64,000 nt of DNA from Arthrinium phaeospermum (taxonomy: Eukaryota; Ascomycota; Sordariomycetes; Amphisphaeriales; Apiosporaceae), in assembly GCA_006503535.1 (NCBI GenBank), contig QYRS01000002.1:3162001-3226000 (forward strand). Reading direction: 5' to 3'. The notes under the pieces are model-generated. The model made no database searches. It was given only the letters and a program-made list of their open reading frames with translations, and was not told where the DNA came from. Positions 34,901 through 45,740 of the stretch are shown piece after piece (position 1 is the first letter of the stretch; each line of letters opens with the position of its first letter). The position numbers and the translations under genes were made by a program.

Positions 34901-37340
34901 AAGATGGCAAGAAGATCGAGCCCAAGGTGTATGCACCCATCATTCCCATGGTGCTTGTCAACGGTGCCGATGGTATCGGAACCGGTTGGAGTACGTCTAT
35001 TCCCAACTACAACCCCGAGGATATCATCAGAAACCTTAGGCGGCGCATGGGCCGCCTGGATGGCCCCGAAGAAAAGCCGTTCGAGCATATGAGACCTTGG
35101 TTCCGTGGCTGGAAGGGTGTCGTGGGTGAATCTCAGGACGCGAACAGATTTGTCTTCAATGGTCTGGCCGAGGGGAATGACCAGACCCGTGAAGTGACCA
35201 TCAAGGAACTGCCTATCCGCATGTGGACAGATGATTTCAAGGCCAAGCTCGAGGAGGTGATCAAGGCCGAGAAGACCCCCTCATTCATCAAGGACTACAA
35301 GGAGTTCAACGACCACAACAATGTTCACTTCGAGATCCAGATGGATGAGAAACACTACGATGCAGCCGTTCGGGAAGGCCTCCTCGAGAAGTTTAAGTTG
35401 ACGAAGCAAGTTGCTACCTCGAACTTGGTGGCTTTCGATTCTCGCGGCATGATTCGCAAGTATGAGAAGGTGGAAGAAATCCTCGAGGAGTTCTACGTGT
35501 TCCGACTTAAGATGTACAAGGAACGCAAGGTATGCTCCCTGATATGCAAGTTGTCATCAAAAAATAGTACTAATAGACCACAGGCTCACTGGCTCGGGGT
35601 ATACCATGCCGACTACCGTAAGCTCAAGAACCAGGCTAGGTTCATCAAGGAGATTATGGACAACGACCTCGTGGTCAGCCGCAAGAAGAAGCAGATTGTG
35701 GTCGAAGAGCTTCGTGAACGAAAATACGAGCCATTCCCCAAGACGAACGCCAACAAGAAGACCAAGGCAGACGAAGACGAAGCTGATGAAGGCGAGGGCG
35801 AGGATGAAGGCGAGGCAGGTTCCGACGATGATGCCCGCGACTTCGACTACCTTCTTTCGGTATGAATCTCATAATAATACTTTTTGTATGCAACCATGAC
35901 TAACGTTGAACTCATAGATGCCTATTTGGTCGTTCACCCAAGAACGCCTTGACCGGCTCAAGGAGCAGATCGCCAAGAAGAAGGCCGAGCATGACGATCT
36001 CGAAGCTCTTAGCGAGAGGGATCTGTGGTGCAGAGATCTTGACGAGTTCGAGGTTGAATGGAACGCTCAACTGGCTCTCGATGCCGAGATCAAGACAAAT
36101 ATCCGCAGAATGGGTCGCCGTGTCTCCAAAAAGATTGGTGCAGGTCGCGGCCGAAAGCCCAAAGCAACTGATGATGATGATTTTGCTCCGGTCAAATCCA
36201 AGGCTGCTGCCAAACCGAAAAAGGAGCCTGTCACCAAGACAAAGACAATCCCTCAAGCATCATCACAACGATTTGCGGAGAAGTTTGCACCCGCCAAGAA
36301 GACAACCGATGGGGCAGCTGACGAGTCGGACGCCTTCTCTGACGATGATTTCGCAGTTCTCAAGAACAACCCTGCCAAGAAGGCTGCGGCCCCTGCTCCC
36401 AAATCGGCTCCTGCTCCCAAAGAGGAGGAAGAGGAGGAGATTGAAGAGGTCCCGGTTGCAATTCCCAGCCGCAGCAAACGGGCCGCAGCAGCCAAGGCAA
36501 AGTCTTGGGTCATCGATGACGACGAATCGGAAAGTGAAGACGACGACAACATGCTTGGCGATGTCGGTGCACTCGTTAAGGGCATTCCCGGGGCCAGTGG
36601 CGAGCCCTCGGGAGAGAAGAAGCCTGGTAGACTTAGTCTGTTTGCCATGTCGCGTCCAGAGAGTAGCCATGATAAGTCCGGCGCTTCAAAGTCCAAGGCG
36701 AAGTCGAACAGAACGTTCGACTTTGACTCCAATGACGACACCAACTACGAGATGTTGGCCAAGTCGAGTCCTCATAAGACAGCACGGAACGAAGTCGACG
36801 ATTTCTTAAGCGATGAGGATGATTACCTGTCGCGAAGCCCGCCTCCAAGCTGAAATCTTCCACGTCTTCGGTGGAGGATAGCAAGTCCAAAGCCCCGGCT
36901 CCCGCAGTCAAGAAGACAGCTCGTGGCCGCCCCGCCGGTACCGCCAAGGGCAAGGCTAAGGAGGACGCCCCAACCACTGCCGCAGCAAAGAAGAAGGCTG
37001 CAGCTGCATCCAAGCCCGTCGAGCTGTCCCCTGCCGCCAAACTCTACGCCAAGAAGAAGGGCGCGGAGAAGGCAAAGCCAAAGAAGGGTGCTTACGACTT
37101 GGATGACGACGACGATGAGGAAGACGACATCGCTATGGCGGATCCTGATTCACCCCGCCTCGCCCCGCCGCTCGTGGTCGACCAGGTCGTGCGGCTGCTG
37201 TCAAGAAGAAGCCCGTCTACGTCGTCGAAGATGATGACGAGGACGAGGAGGACGACGTCATGCAGCTGGATGATGATGATGACGATGCTGGCGCGAACGA
37301 CGACGATAGTGATGACTTTGGCATGGATGACTCCGAATAA
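31995..37340 (+). CDS. top2: DNA topoisomerase II, frame-disrupted in this sequence
   Basis: ATG at 31995 (MSDSDIMDDSVFDENSDGYS). Introns: 32064-32194, 35530-35583 and 35860-35917. The GHKL ATPase has FDEIIVNAADNKQRD, TVENNGKGIPV and GGRNGYGA. Next come the transducer lysine loop (SQTKEQL), TOPRIM (EGDSAKSLAVAGRA and IMADQDHDGSHIKG), and the winged-helix catalytic tyrosine in ASARYIHTRLS. The coiled-coil gate runs through AHWLGVYHADYRKL to LLSMPIWSFTQERLDRL. The acidic/basic C-terminal tail (36120-37340) is Lys/Asp/Ala-rich with likely nuclear signals and ends MDDSE at TAA 37338-37340. The enzyme passes duplex DNA through a double-strand break to untangle chromosomes; it is essential in eukaryotes. 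Frame breaks occur near 32238, 32505, 32555, 32920, 33626-33631 (a T run one base long), about 33665, 36830 and 37155. Most are single-base changes in short runs. Confidence 0.96.
35530..35583 (+). other. 54-nt in-frame intron of TOP2
   Basis: GTATGC at 35530 and ACCACAG ending 35583 flank a stretch divisible by three with no stop codon, so the reading frame passes straight through. Removing it joins MYKERK to AHWLGVYHADYRK, which matches the conserved topoisomerase II coiled-coil gate; keeping it would add 18 residues not found in the family. I infer an intron, but translation alone does not show it. Confidence 0.8.
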
Positions 37341-38420
37341 GGGGGAGTTTGTTCCTTTGCTTTGTTGCACCTTGGAAAAGGAGAGAAGGGAAAAAAAGAT
37401 ATCCGGGTCCAGTACGACTGCTCACTTACTTACCCAAGGAGAGGGCGGCAATTGTACATTTTCCTTTGCTATTTCCTATTCTTTAGGCCCAAGTCAACCA
37501 CGAGTATCACGAGCGTATCGATTCACTTTTAGTTCTAGTTTTGAGTCTGCGTTTCTACTCTTATTTTACGGTCCCACTAGGGTTGGAGAGAGAGATACCA
37601 GAAAGCTCTCTTCTTTTTTGTATTTCTAGTGGACTATCCAGAACATTCAAGCAATCAAGATGCCATCAACATCATAGGCGTGTGAACGAAGTCTCTTTCT
37701 ACCAGAGAAATCGTCTCATTCGGTAAGTAGCCAACATATCGATGAGCTGGTATGTGTCAATAGAAATGTGTGGGCGTATACAATCGTGCTTTTGTGGCTG
37801 GCTGAGGTGTGGGTTTTACCTAAAGATTTGCAGCATATATTAATACGACTACGAAGGCCTAAGTCTCCCAACAGTTGTTGGTGCAATGTTAATAATAGCA
37901 CTAGTGGTGGGATGGCCCATTACATTCCAAGGCGATTGTGTATCTACAGTCATCAAGTATATCATCGAGGCGAGTTGCAGTGGTAAGAATAACAGGAATA
38001 GTCGATTATCACGCCTAGTCACCTATCTCACAAACACCATACCAAATATAGCAAGTACCAATCTTATTCCTCGCTCGACTGATCGCCTCAGCTTGCAGTC
38101 CTTCTCCCCTAAAATCAGAAACAACCCAATTGTGTCGTCATCACGAGTCATATTGCTTTGTCAATGCCCCTCACGTCCTGTAAACCATCCGGCCATTCCA
38201 CCATGGCCAATGACGAGCCAAGGAGAGTCGTCCGCCCGCCTCATCAGAGCCTCCATCAAGGGGTCGTAAAACGGGCAGTATCTTCATAGAATCTATGCCG
38301 TGACGTCGTGTCGAATAAGTTGTGCGCCAGCCTTACGCCAAAGGTTCTGGCGTGGTCGCACCGTCATTTTATTTGTGAACAAAAGGAAACGCCCTTGGGG
38401 AAAGTAGAGTTGCCAGGCGT
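37341..38420. other. Convergent 3' region between TOP2 and the reticulon gene
   Basis: About 1.1 kb without a recognised frame. The first 300 bp are T-rich and suit the TOP2 3' UTR. The remainder has only short chance ORFs. No tRNA-like or repeat structure is seen. Confidence 0.4.
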
Positions 38421-39780
38421 TTAGGACAGAAGAGGCTCTTCCTCAGCCTTAATATCAGCAAAGTCCGACTTGGGGACCGCGGGGAACTCGGGGTCAGCCT
38501 TAGGGGCCTTGGGGAAATCGGATTCGGCGGGAGCAGGCTTCTTGGTGGCAGCGGGAGAAGTAGATCGGCCACGGATCATCTCTTGGGCCTTGGCAGTGTA
38601 GTCGCCCATGTACTGCTTGGTCATCTCAGCGGCCTGAGCAGTCTGCTTGCTGGCAACCTGGCGAATCTGTTCCGTCTGGGAGTTGACGACCTCGGAGGCC
38701 TGCTTAAGGTAGTGGTCGATCAGCTCCTGGTTGGTGGTGTAGACCAAGGGCACGAAGAAGAGCAGCGTGGTGGCAATCAGGGCAAGTCCCCAGTAGGGAA
38801 CGATCTTGACAAGGTAATAGGAGATGAAAGCGCCAATAGCGGCCTGTTGTGGGCTTGGGTTAGCACGATGAAGACAACACCGCCTCGCGTAGATCGGCAA
38901 GTACTTACGGCACTGGAGGCAAAGACATTCTCGGCGAAGAAGACGCGCTGGGCCTCAATGACAAAGAAGTTGATGAGCTCGTGAACGTCTCCGATCATAG
39001 AGTCGAGCGTTTCACGGGGAATGGTGTAGTATTTGCGGGGTCGCAGTTGGGTAGCCAGACCCTGGTGCAGAATGGCCTTTCCGGCAACCTCGGCCAGAAC
39101 GGTGACGCCCAGAGCCATCCATGTCAGCTTGAAGCTGTACCGCAGGAGATCGAGGTATCTAGCCACGAAGATGACAGTAACGACACTGGCGTAGGCGATA
39201 GCAGAGGCGCCTATCAACAAAAAAAAGAGCAGATTAGCAACAAGCACCGACATAAATATCATTGCAAATGCGGGCGTGGTGATGACGTACGAGGGTTGTT
39301 CCACGACAACAGCTCGGAGAAGAAGGAGTGGTAGTGCGTCAAGGGCTGGCCGGTAGCAGCGGGCGCCGAGGGCGTCTGACGGGCGGCAGCGAGGTTGGAG
39401 AGCTCGGAAGTGGTCTTGGCATGCTGGTTCTTGACGTTCTGAGCAACGGGGCCATTTGAAAGCTGATCATAGGCGGCTTGGGCATCTGTGGCGAGGAAAA
39501 ACCTTGGTCAGCCATCTTACGGTACTCGTTATCATGACACTGCGGCGGGCTCTGGGGGAGCTCTGAGCTTCTTGTGTCTGAGGCGGTGGCACTAGTTTTG
39601 AAACACTGAATGAGGAGGTTAGCCGACCTGTCTGGATCGCAGCCGCTGCAGAATTGGCTGAAGGAAAGAAGAAAGGAAGCCCGCAGAGAGGATTCTTGCG
39701 CGCAGGAGGAAACGACTTACCTTACTACCCTTGATGTTGTCCATGGTGTTGCCACCGTTGGTGGTCGCAGTGTCGGCCAT
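38421..39780 (-). CDS. rtn1: Reticulon-like ER membrane-shaping protein
   Basis: Four exons: 39780-39729, 39485-39291, 39210-38909 and 38843-38421, totalling 323 residues in a clean frame. The first donor is a choice (GTAGTA at 39728 keeps the frame; GTAAGT at 39720 would not). The reticulon homology domain starts HYHSFFSELLSWNNPRASAI. It has two long hydrophobic hairpins (ASVVTVIFVARYLDLL... and AAIGAFISYYLVKIVPYWGL through ALIATTLLFFVPLVYTTNQ) separated by a hydrophilic loop of about 70 residues. The acidic tail ends KAEEEPLLS. Reticulons insert as wedges in tubular ER and bend the membrane (family knowledge). It is the first gene after the error-rich half of the window and is intact. Confidence 0.92.
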
Positions 39781-40550
39781 TGCGATGATTGCGAGCCTGG
39801 TCTGAATCTGGAGTGGGTGGTGCGTGCTGCTGTTCTGACGTGAGTGAAGCTGGGGACTGTCCGAGTCTCTCTGTGGATGAGCAAAACAGGGTCAAGTTAA
39901 GTTATCAGAGTAACGTGTTGTTTGGTTGTGGTGTTCTTTCTTCTTCTTTCAGAGTCTGAGTAGAAGTAGCGGCAGAAAGGAAGTAAGGAGTTACAGCTGG
40001 GGAGAAAGGTAGGTGATGATTGGGAGAGGGAGGGAGGATTGATTGTGGAAGAGTCAGTCTGTCCGTCAGTCTGTGTGTTCGCAAAAGATCTAAGATGCAA
40101 TTTTAGCGTGATTCAAAACCCAGGCAGGGGATGACCTCACGTTTTCGATGTCTTTTTTTATTTTCTATTTTTTTCCCCTCTAATATTGCTTTTCCCACCC
40201 CGTTGCTGTCTGTCCACTTCCTTGACTCCCCGGCAATCTTTAGCTACCTAAGCTACCTCCTGCTACTGTACTTCCCGTAGGAAGGTAGTACGGGCTTACG
40301 GGCTTTTACCGATGTACAGATGTAGGTACCTGCCTTGCTGCTGCTTACATTGATAGGTAGGTACTGAGGTCGGGTGTTGCCTACTGCCCCCCATCCAGGT
40401 CCTTTCTTATCAATTGCTTCGGTCAAAGCTCCCTCCAGCTGCTATCAATTTGATTTGTCTTTGCCCGCACCAACTTCTACAGGACACCACGCACGCACAC
40501 ACGCCTGGCATGGCACAAACATAAGACCAAACCCAGAAGCAAGACAATGG

Positions 40551-40583
40551 AAGAGAGAGAGAGAGAGAAAAAGAGAGAGAGAG
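40551..40583. repeat. GA-dinucleotide microsatellite with an AAAAA interruption
   Basis: The run reads (AG)n followed by aaaaag and a second (AG)n, 33 bp in all. It is an intergenic simple repeat. Confidence 0.9.
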
Positions 40584-41059
40584 TGCAGAGCCCACTGCTG
40601 TAACAGACTGCCGGACAACTCTGCAGCTTTTGGTCCAGCCCCCCGAAAAGTGCAGTGATTGGGTTTCGACTGCTGCTGCTTCAGGCCGGATTGCGTCAAT
40701 GGGCCCCGCTCCTAGCTAGCTCTTGCGTGTGACGACATGACCAACCCGTCGACGGCCAAAGTCATCATCCAAGACATAGCCATATGCTCATTCCCAGCTT
40801 TCGGAGCGCCTGCCCGCCCGCACGCCTTACATCTTTGCGACGTAGTGCACGCGACTAGCTGCCCGGTTGAGACCGTCAACGAGGTACTGTACTAGGTGGC
40901 CCAGAGGAATCCCGTAACCGCCCATGATGCAACAACGTAGGTAGTAACTACGTGACCGAGCCCTTAAGAACACGTTGCGTAGATTGGTGCGTGCAGCTAC
41001 CTACAGCGCCTACCTACCCAGCTAATTGAACGACGTGCGGGCGCAAACTCGTGGCCAGA

Positions 41060-41083
41060 TACATGCATGCATACATACATACC
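41060..41083. repeat. CATG/CATA tetranucleotide microsatellite
   Basis: A short run acatgcatgcatacatacat, continuing to 41083, in non-coding sequence. It has no known role. Confidence 0.8.
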
Positions 41084-42163
41084 TCCTGCCGATAGACCAG
41101 ACAGCCACGTAGCCAATTCAGACCATCGCATCCAGGGGGACGCGAGGGAACTAGGTAAGTAATAACCCCCCCATCGCACGACTTTTAATCGCATGGACTC
41201 TTACCCCATCTCACATGCACCTGCCAAACCACAAGGAGCATAGACTGCTGTTTCTTCAGAGAGTAAAACCCTCTTTGTAATAATAAAACCCATGCAGACA
41301 GGATGGAGTGAAAGCCCCTGGGGCAAATGATTAGCTCATCTGATCCACCCACAATTTTCACATGTGATACGACCTAACCTACCATCCTACCTGTCAATTG
41401 AGCCTTCTTTCTGCAAAGGGCACACGACACGGGCTTGCCCCCCAGTTTTAGCTGCTTGGAGCCGGCCCATTCCACCAGCCAGCCAGCGAGCGAGCTTGAC
41501 GATGGAAGCTTCAGCAGTAGTGCCAAACTCATGCGCATATATAAAGCCAATCTATATCATCCACCCTACTGTCCATGATTGGAACTCGTACGTGCATGAT
41601 ATATGAGGTTCTATATATTAACGAAGTGCCTGCACATACCGGCTACTGATTATCGCAGAGGTTGTTTATAGTCGCAGCACAGCATAGCACGAGAATGCGA
41701 GGCAACGCAGCATCACCAGTTGGTAATGATGGCGGTGATGGCTTGCACACTCAGTGTTACTTGAAACAGATATCATTCTAAATCCCTTGCAGGCTCCCTC
41801 CAAGGTTATATTTTTCTACCTAAGAAACCATCTAAACTCGACCAACTCTACGAAGCATGTTTTATGTAACCATGCCGAGAATCGGATGGGGGTATTAGAA
41901 CCAAAGATGAGTAGCAGTAGAGCTACCTATAAAGCTGTGCCGGAACGGGACGACGTGACGTGTGTCGCCGATCAGTACAGATGCAGAATGTCGTGAATGA
42001 CCAAACCAGTGAGCCAACTAAAGAGCAAAACGTCGCTTGCTTTCTTGATGCAACAAAAAACCACCGCCCTCCCCCAACCCAGATTACCGTGCCTCTGCCG
42101 AGACAAGTAGAATAACAGAATAGACCCGACACGACATGTGGATTAGAACATCATGTCTCCTCA

Positions 42164-45100
42164 TTACCTTCTCCATCCCCAGAATCCCCCGCCGTTGGCA
42201 GGCTGTGCAGCCGGCGTGGATGCTGCCGCCGCCGGTGGGGTGGAAGCGGCACTCTTAGCACCGGAACCACTGCCGTCAGCCGCCGCGCCCGTCAGCCGCC
42301 CAAACATGCCCATAGCAGCCGTGGCCGCTGTGCTCGCCGTCCCAGGCGTCTCGGTAGGCCCGATGCCGTAAGCCTTCTTGAAGCTCTCGAGCTTTTGCTT
42401 ATACTCGTCGGCTTCCTGCCTAGCCACGGCCTCCGCGGTCTTGGCTTGCACCAGCTCCATGAGCAGGGCGTCATTCTCGTGCTGGGGCTGCTGACCAATG
42501 GGCGGCTCCGTCTCTCTGCGAATCAGGGACGATGACCTGTTAGACAAGTTCCCCTGCGAGGTGGGAGTCGATTTGCTACGGCCCAGTTTCAGCTCCCGTA
42601 GGCCACCATTAGCCGGGGCGCTGGTGCCAGTAACACCAGCAGCCAGGTTCGCAGCCGATGCGAGCCAGCCCCCAGCCTCTGCGCCTGCACCTGGCTGCAC
42701 ATCGGCCGAGGAACGCGTCACACGCATAGTATGAACTTGCTTCTCCAGTCGCTGCTTATCCTGGTGCAGGCTACGCGCGTGGGTGTGGCTATCACGCAGT
42801 TGGTCCTTCAGGTTCTGCGCCTCTTGGTTGGCGTCGTCGATGCGACGGTTCAGATCCTGCGACTTGGCTACCTCGTTCATTAGAAGCTCTTTGGCCCGGG
42901 CCAGCTCATCGCGCAGCTGCGCCCGCGTCTCTTGGCCCGATGTTTGGTTGTTGCTCCCGTCGCTTGCGGCAATTCGTTCTTGCACGCCATCAATCAGCTT
43001 GGACAGATCAATTGATGCATCATCGCTGTCTTCTTTGAGCTGGTCGGCCTCGGCGCCAACACCGCTCTTCTTCAATCCATCAAGTAACGACTTGACAGCT
43101 AGTCTCTCCTCTTCGCGTTGCTCCCTCTCGCGCTGCAGCTCGGTGGCAAGCAATGCATGGTTTCTCTGCAAGTCGCTTAGTGCAGTGAGAAGGTCCTCGA
43201 TCTGAGTGTGTAACGCTCGGCTCTCGGTGGCGCGGCTACTGGCGCCGATGCTCTGTTTGGGGGCGACCGGGGTTGACTCGCGAATGGAGGTGTCGTCGGC
43301 ATTGGATGAATCGCGAGAAATGGTGGTCGCATCGGTCGAGGCGGTACTCAAAACGCTAGCAGAGCTTGCGTCCATAGAATTGAGGGTTGAAGCCAAGCTT
43401 TGCTTCGATGTGCTTCTTCGCAACATACTCATGGGTCGGGAGGATGCAATGAGGCCGGGCGATAATGCTCCCAGGGACAGGGCTGATTTAGGGGTTGAAA
43501 TGGTGGAGGTGGCCCAGAGGCGGCCCAGGAATCGGGAGGCTGCTGTAGTAACGTCCGACGTGCGTGCGGCATTGGCGGTAGCGATCTGCGCTTCGCGGTA
43601 GTCTTGCTCTAATTGCGCTAGCTTCTCGCGCGATACCACGTTGGAAAGGGAGACGAAATCCTCAACAAATTCATCCGCATTGTAATGATAGCAATCCCAC
43701 AGTCCACGCGATAGCAGCAATTGCATAACATCTTCCAATTCGGAACACGCCAGAATTCGGCTATCGTTCTTGCGCATTAGTGACAAGGCCACCCGCATGA
43801 TTGTTTCCGATGCACCTTCGGCGAAAATGACATCGTAAATCCGAAACAGCATGGGTAATGGGCAAGTCACGGCAAAGAACGAGAGGAACCACTGTGAAAC
43901 GTAGGCGGGATCGACCTGCAAATCATCCAAGTGGGCTGATAAAGTGGGCAGGTTCTGTCGCAGCAGCTCGCGAAATTGGTAGATGCGTACGTGCAGCCCG
44001 GACAAGTCGGGTAAAAAGCAAGAACGGAGATCATATTGATCCATCAATCTGTCAGATCATCCCATGTCGTCGTTAGCCTCGCTTCTCCTTCATATAAAGA
44101 GGGACGATCCCAATGAGAGATGTCGTCACTTACCGTACCAGCACACAGAATGCCTGGTTGTCTGGCATGTGCATAAGGAGAGGCCCGACAAGGAAAGCCA
44201 GTCCCTGGCAGTATCCAATCTTCTGGTCGTACAGACTGAAGCATTTCAGCACTCGCCCCAGCATCCTTTGCCCGTCACCGTCTGGGTCGCGGAACATATC
44301 CACGCCCGGAAAGCTTCTGCCCAAGTCTTTGCCGATTAAGCCCTCGTAGGGACTCGACTCGCCACCAAGTCTCTCATACTGCTCCAGAAGGCCAGAGTCT
44401 CGGGCCCCGGCCATGCTTTGCCAAACAACTCCTCGGAGCGGCGGCGGAATGCCCTGCCGGATCTTCTTCGACAACAGAGTAGGCAGTCGGGCAGCGGTCT
44501 GCTGATAATCTTTGACCAAGGCCATGTAGAACTCCAGTTCCGTCATTGGAGGAGGCGGAAGTACCGAATATCGTAGAGCGACCGGCGTTGGGCCGTGGAC
44601 CATATCACGCAGCTGAGCCATCGACGGCGGTCTGGGTCTTCGGGTTGTCGGTTGTTCCACCACTTTAACTTTGATGCCTTTCGGATTGGTTGCCAGCTTA
44701 TTATTTTCCTCTTCGAGGCGGGCCAGGAGCATGGCCGTCGACTGATTTGGACATCGTGTTAGTGATCTCTCTCAATAATGGCATACTTTCTTCCTTTTTT
44801 GGACTTCGGCCATCTCGCAGCGCTGCCTCGTTGACACCGGTCCGGTCCGAGGGGAAAACTCACATTGTCATCTTGATCTTGGGCCTGTTCGTCTTCCTTT
44901 TTCTGTAACTCGTCCCAGTTGACCTCCTCCTCTGTATCGGATCCTATAGAGTCGCGCCTCGCGACCTGTTTGTCTTTTACCTCGGTTGATACTTCCTCCT
45001 GATTTTCCTCATGTTCCTCGTCGTCTTGGGCCGAGTCGTTAAGCTCCTGCAGCAAATTTTTCGATCCGTCGGCCGTTGCTTGGGGGGAAATATCTCCATC

Positions 45101-45740
45101 GCTTTCCCCGCTTCTTTCTTCTTCCTCCGCCTCTTCTTCATCCTCCTCCTGGATGGTGTCGGTTTCTCTGGTGCGCGAAGATCTGGCACTTATCGGCGTA
45201 GGCGTATATTCTGGCCCGAAAAGACTCCGTCGTGTTGGCATTGTATTCAGCGCTGTAAAGTCGGTAGTAACAGATAAGGTCGGCGGTTCCGACAGCCGCA
45301 CAGTGACCATCGAATCGTGTCCCGGCCAAACAGGCTTCTCCTTCTCGGTGGGTGATTGTATCATGGTGACAGGCCTCGACTCTGGTGTGGTGGATGATAT
45401 CGACTCTGATTCGGTGGATGGCATCGACTCTGATATGGTGGATGGCATTGGCTCTGGATCGATGGATGGCATCGGCTCTGATTTGACGGCTGGTAACGAC
45501 ATATGTGCTTTATCTGCTGGTGAAGTAGGCATATGAGGAGCAGACACAGCCTCCATGGTCTGCCGCCTGACTGGGTCTGCGTCCATCTTGAAGCGCAGAC
45601 CCTCGGAAATACCAGCAGAAGCCGGGGAACGCTCGACAAGTGGCCGGTGAACGCTGGAATGCGGGTCGACGGACGGCAAGAATGTAGCGGGCTGGGTGGG
45701 AGAACTGGCCGGGCAGGGGCGACCGATGGGAGCCCTATTA
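42164..45740 (-). CDS. gyp5: TBC-domain Rab GTPase-activating protein with long coiled coil (Gyp5-like)
   Basis: Exon A runs to 44864; intron 44863-44742; exon B 44741-44134; intron 44133-44049; exon C 44048 to TAA at 42164. All junctions keep frame. The 5' end is unsettled: exon A is open back to about 45740, where TTAATAG looks like an acceptor, so the first exon with ATG is probably upstream (45740-46260). Exon A is acidic and disordered. The TBC domain starts at IRQGIPPPLRGVVWQSMAG and carries both catalytic fingers, Arg in LIGKDLGRSFPG and Gln in KIGYCQGLAFLVGP, then FLPDLSGLHVRIYQFREL. After it come a Ser-rich linker, a long coiled coil (about 43200-42380; QIEDLLTALSDLQRNHALLA) and a tail ending GGGFWGWRR. 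Such GAPs stimulate GTP hydrolysis on exocytic Rabs at Golgi and growth sites. Confidence 0.9.
45381..45489 (-). repeat. Degenerate ~30-bp coding repeat in the Rab GAP N-terminal region
   Basis: The unit, about 10 residues with core S/P-MPS-I/T, is repeated: EPMPSIDPEPMPSTISES, then MPSTESESISSTTPES. On DNA the recurring core is gatggcatcgactctgatat with small changes. It lies in the disordered acidic N-terminal region of the GAP and resembles a locally expanded low-complexity stretch. Confidence 0.8.

Larger units (their letters stand above)
39781..42163. other. Intergenic region upstream of the reticulon gene
   Basis: These 2.4 kb lie between the reticulon start and the stop of the Rab GAP gene. 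No conserved frame is found. The first few hundred bases are the probable reticulon promoter and 5' UTR. A GA microsatellite (40551-40583) and a CATA microsatellite (about 41060-41083) are present. Several short CTACCTA-like motifs recur around 40240-41000. Confidence 0.45.
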
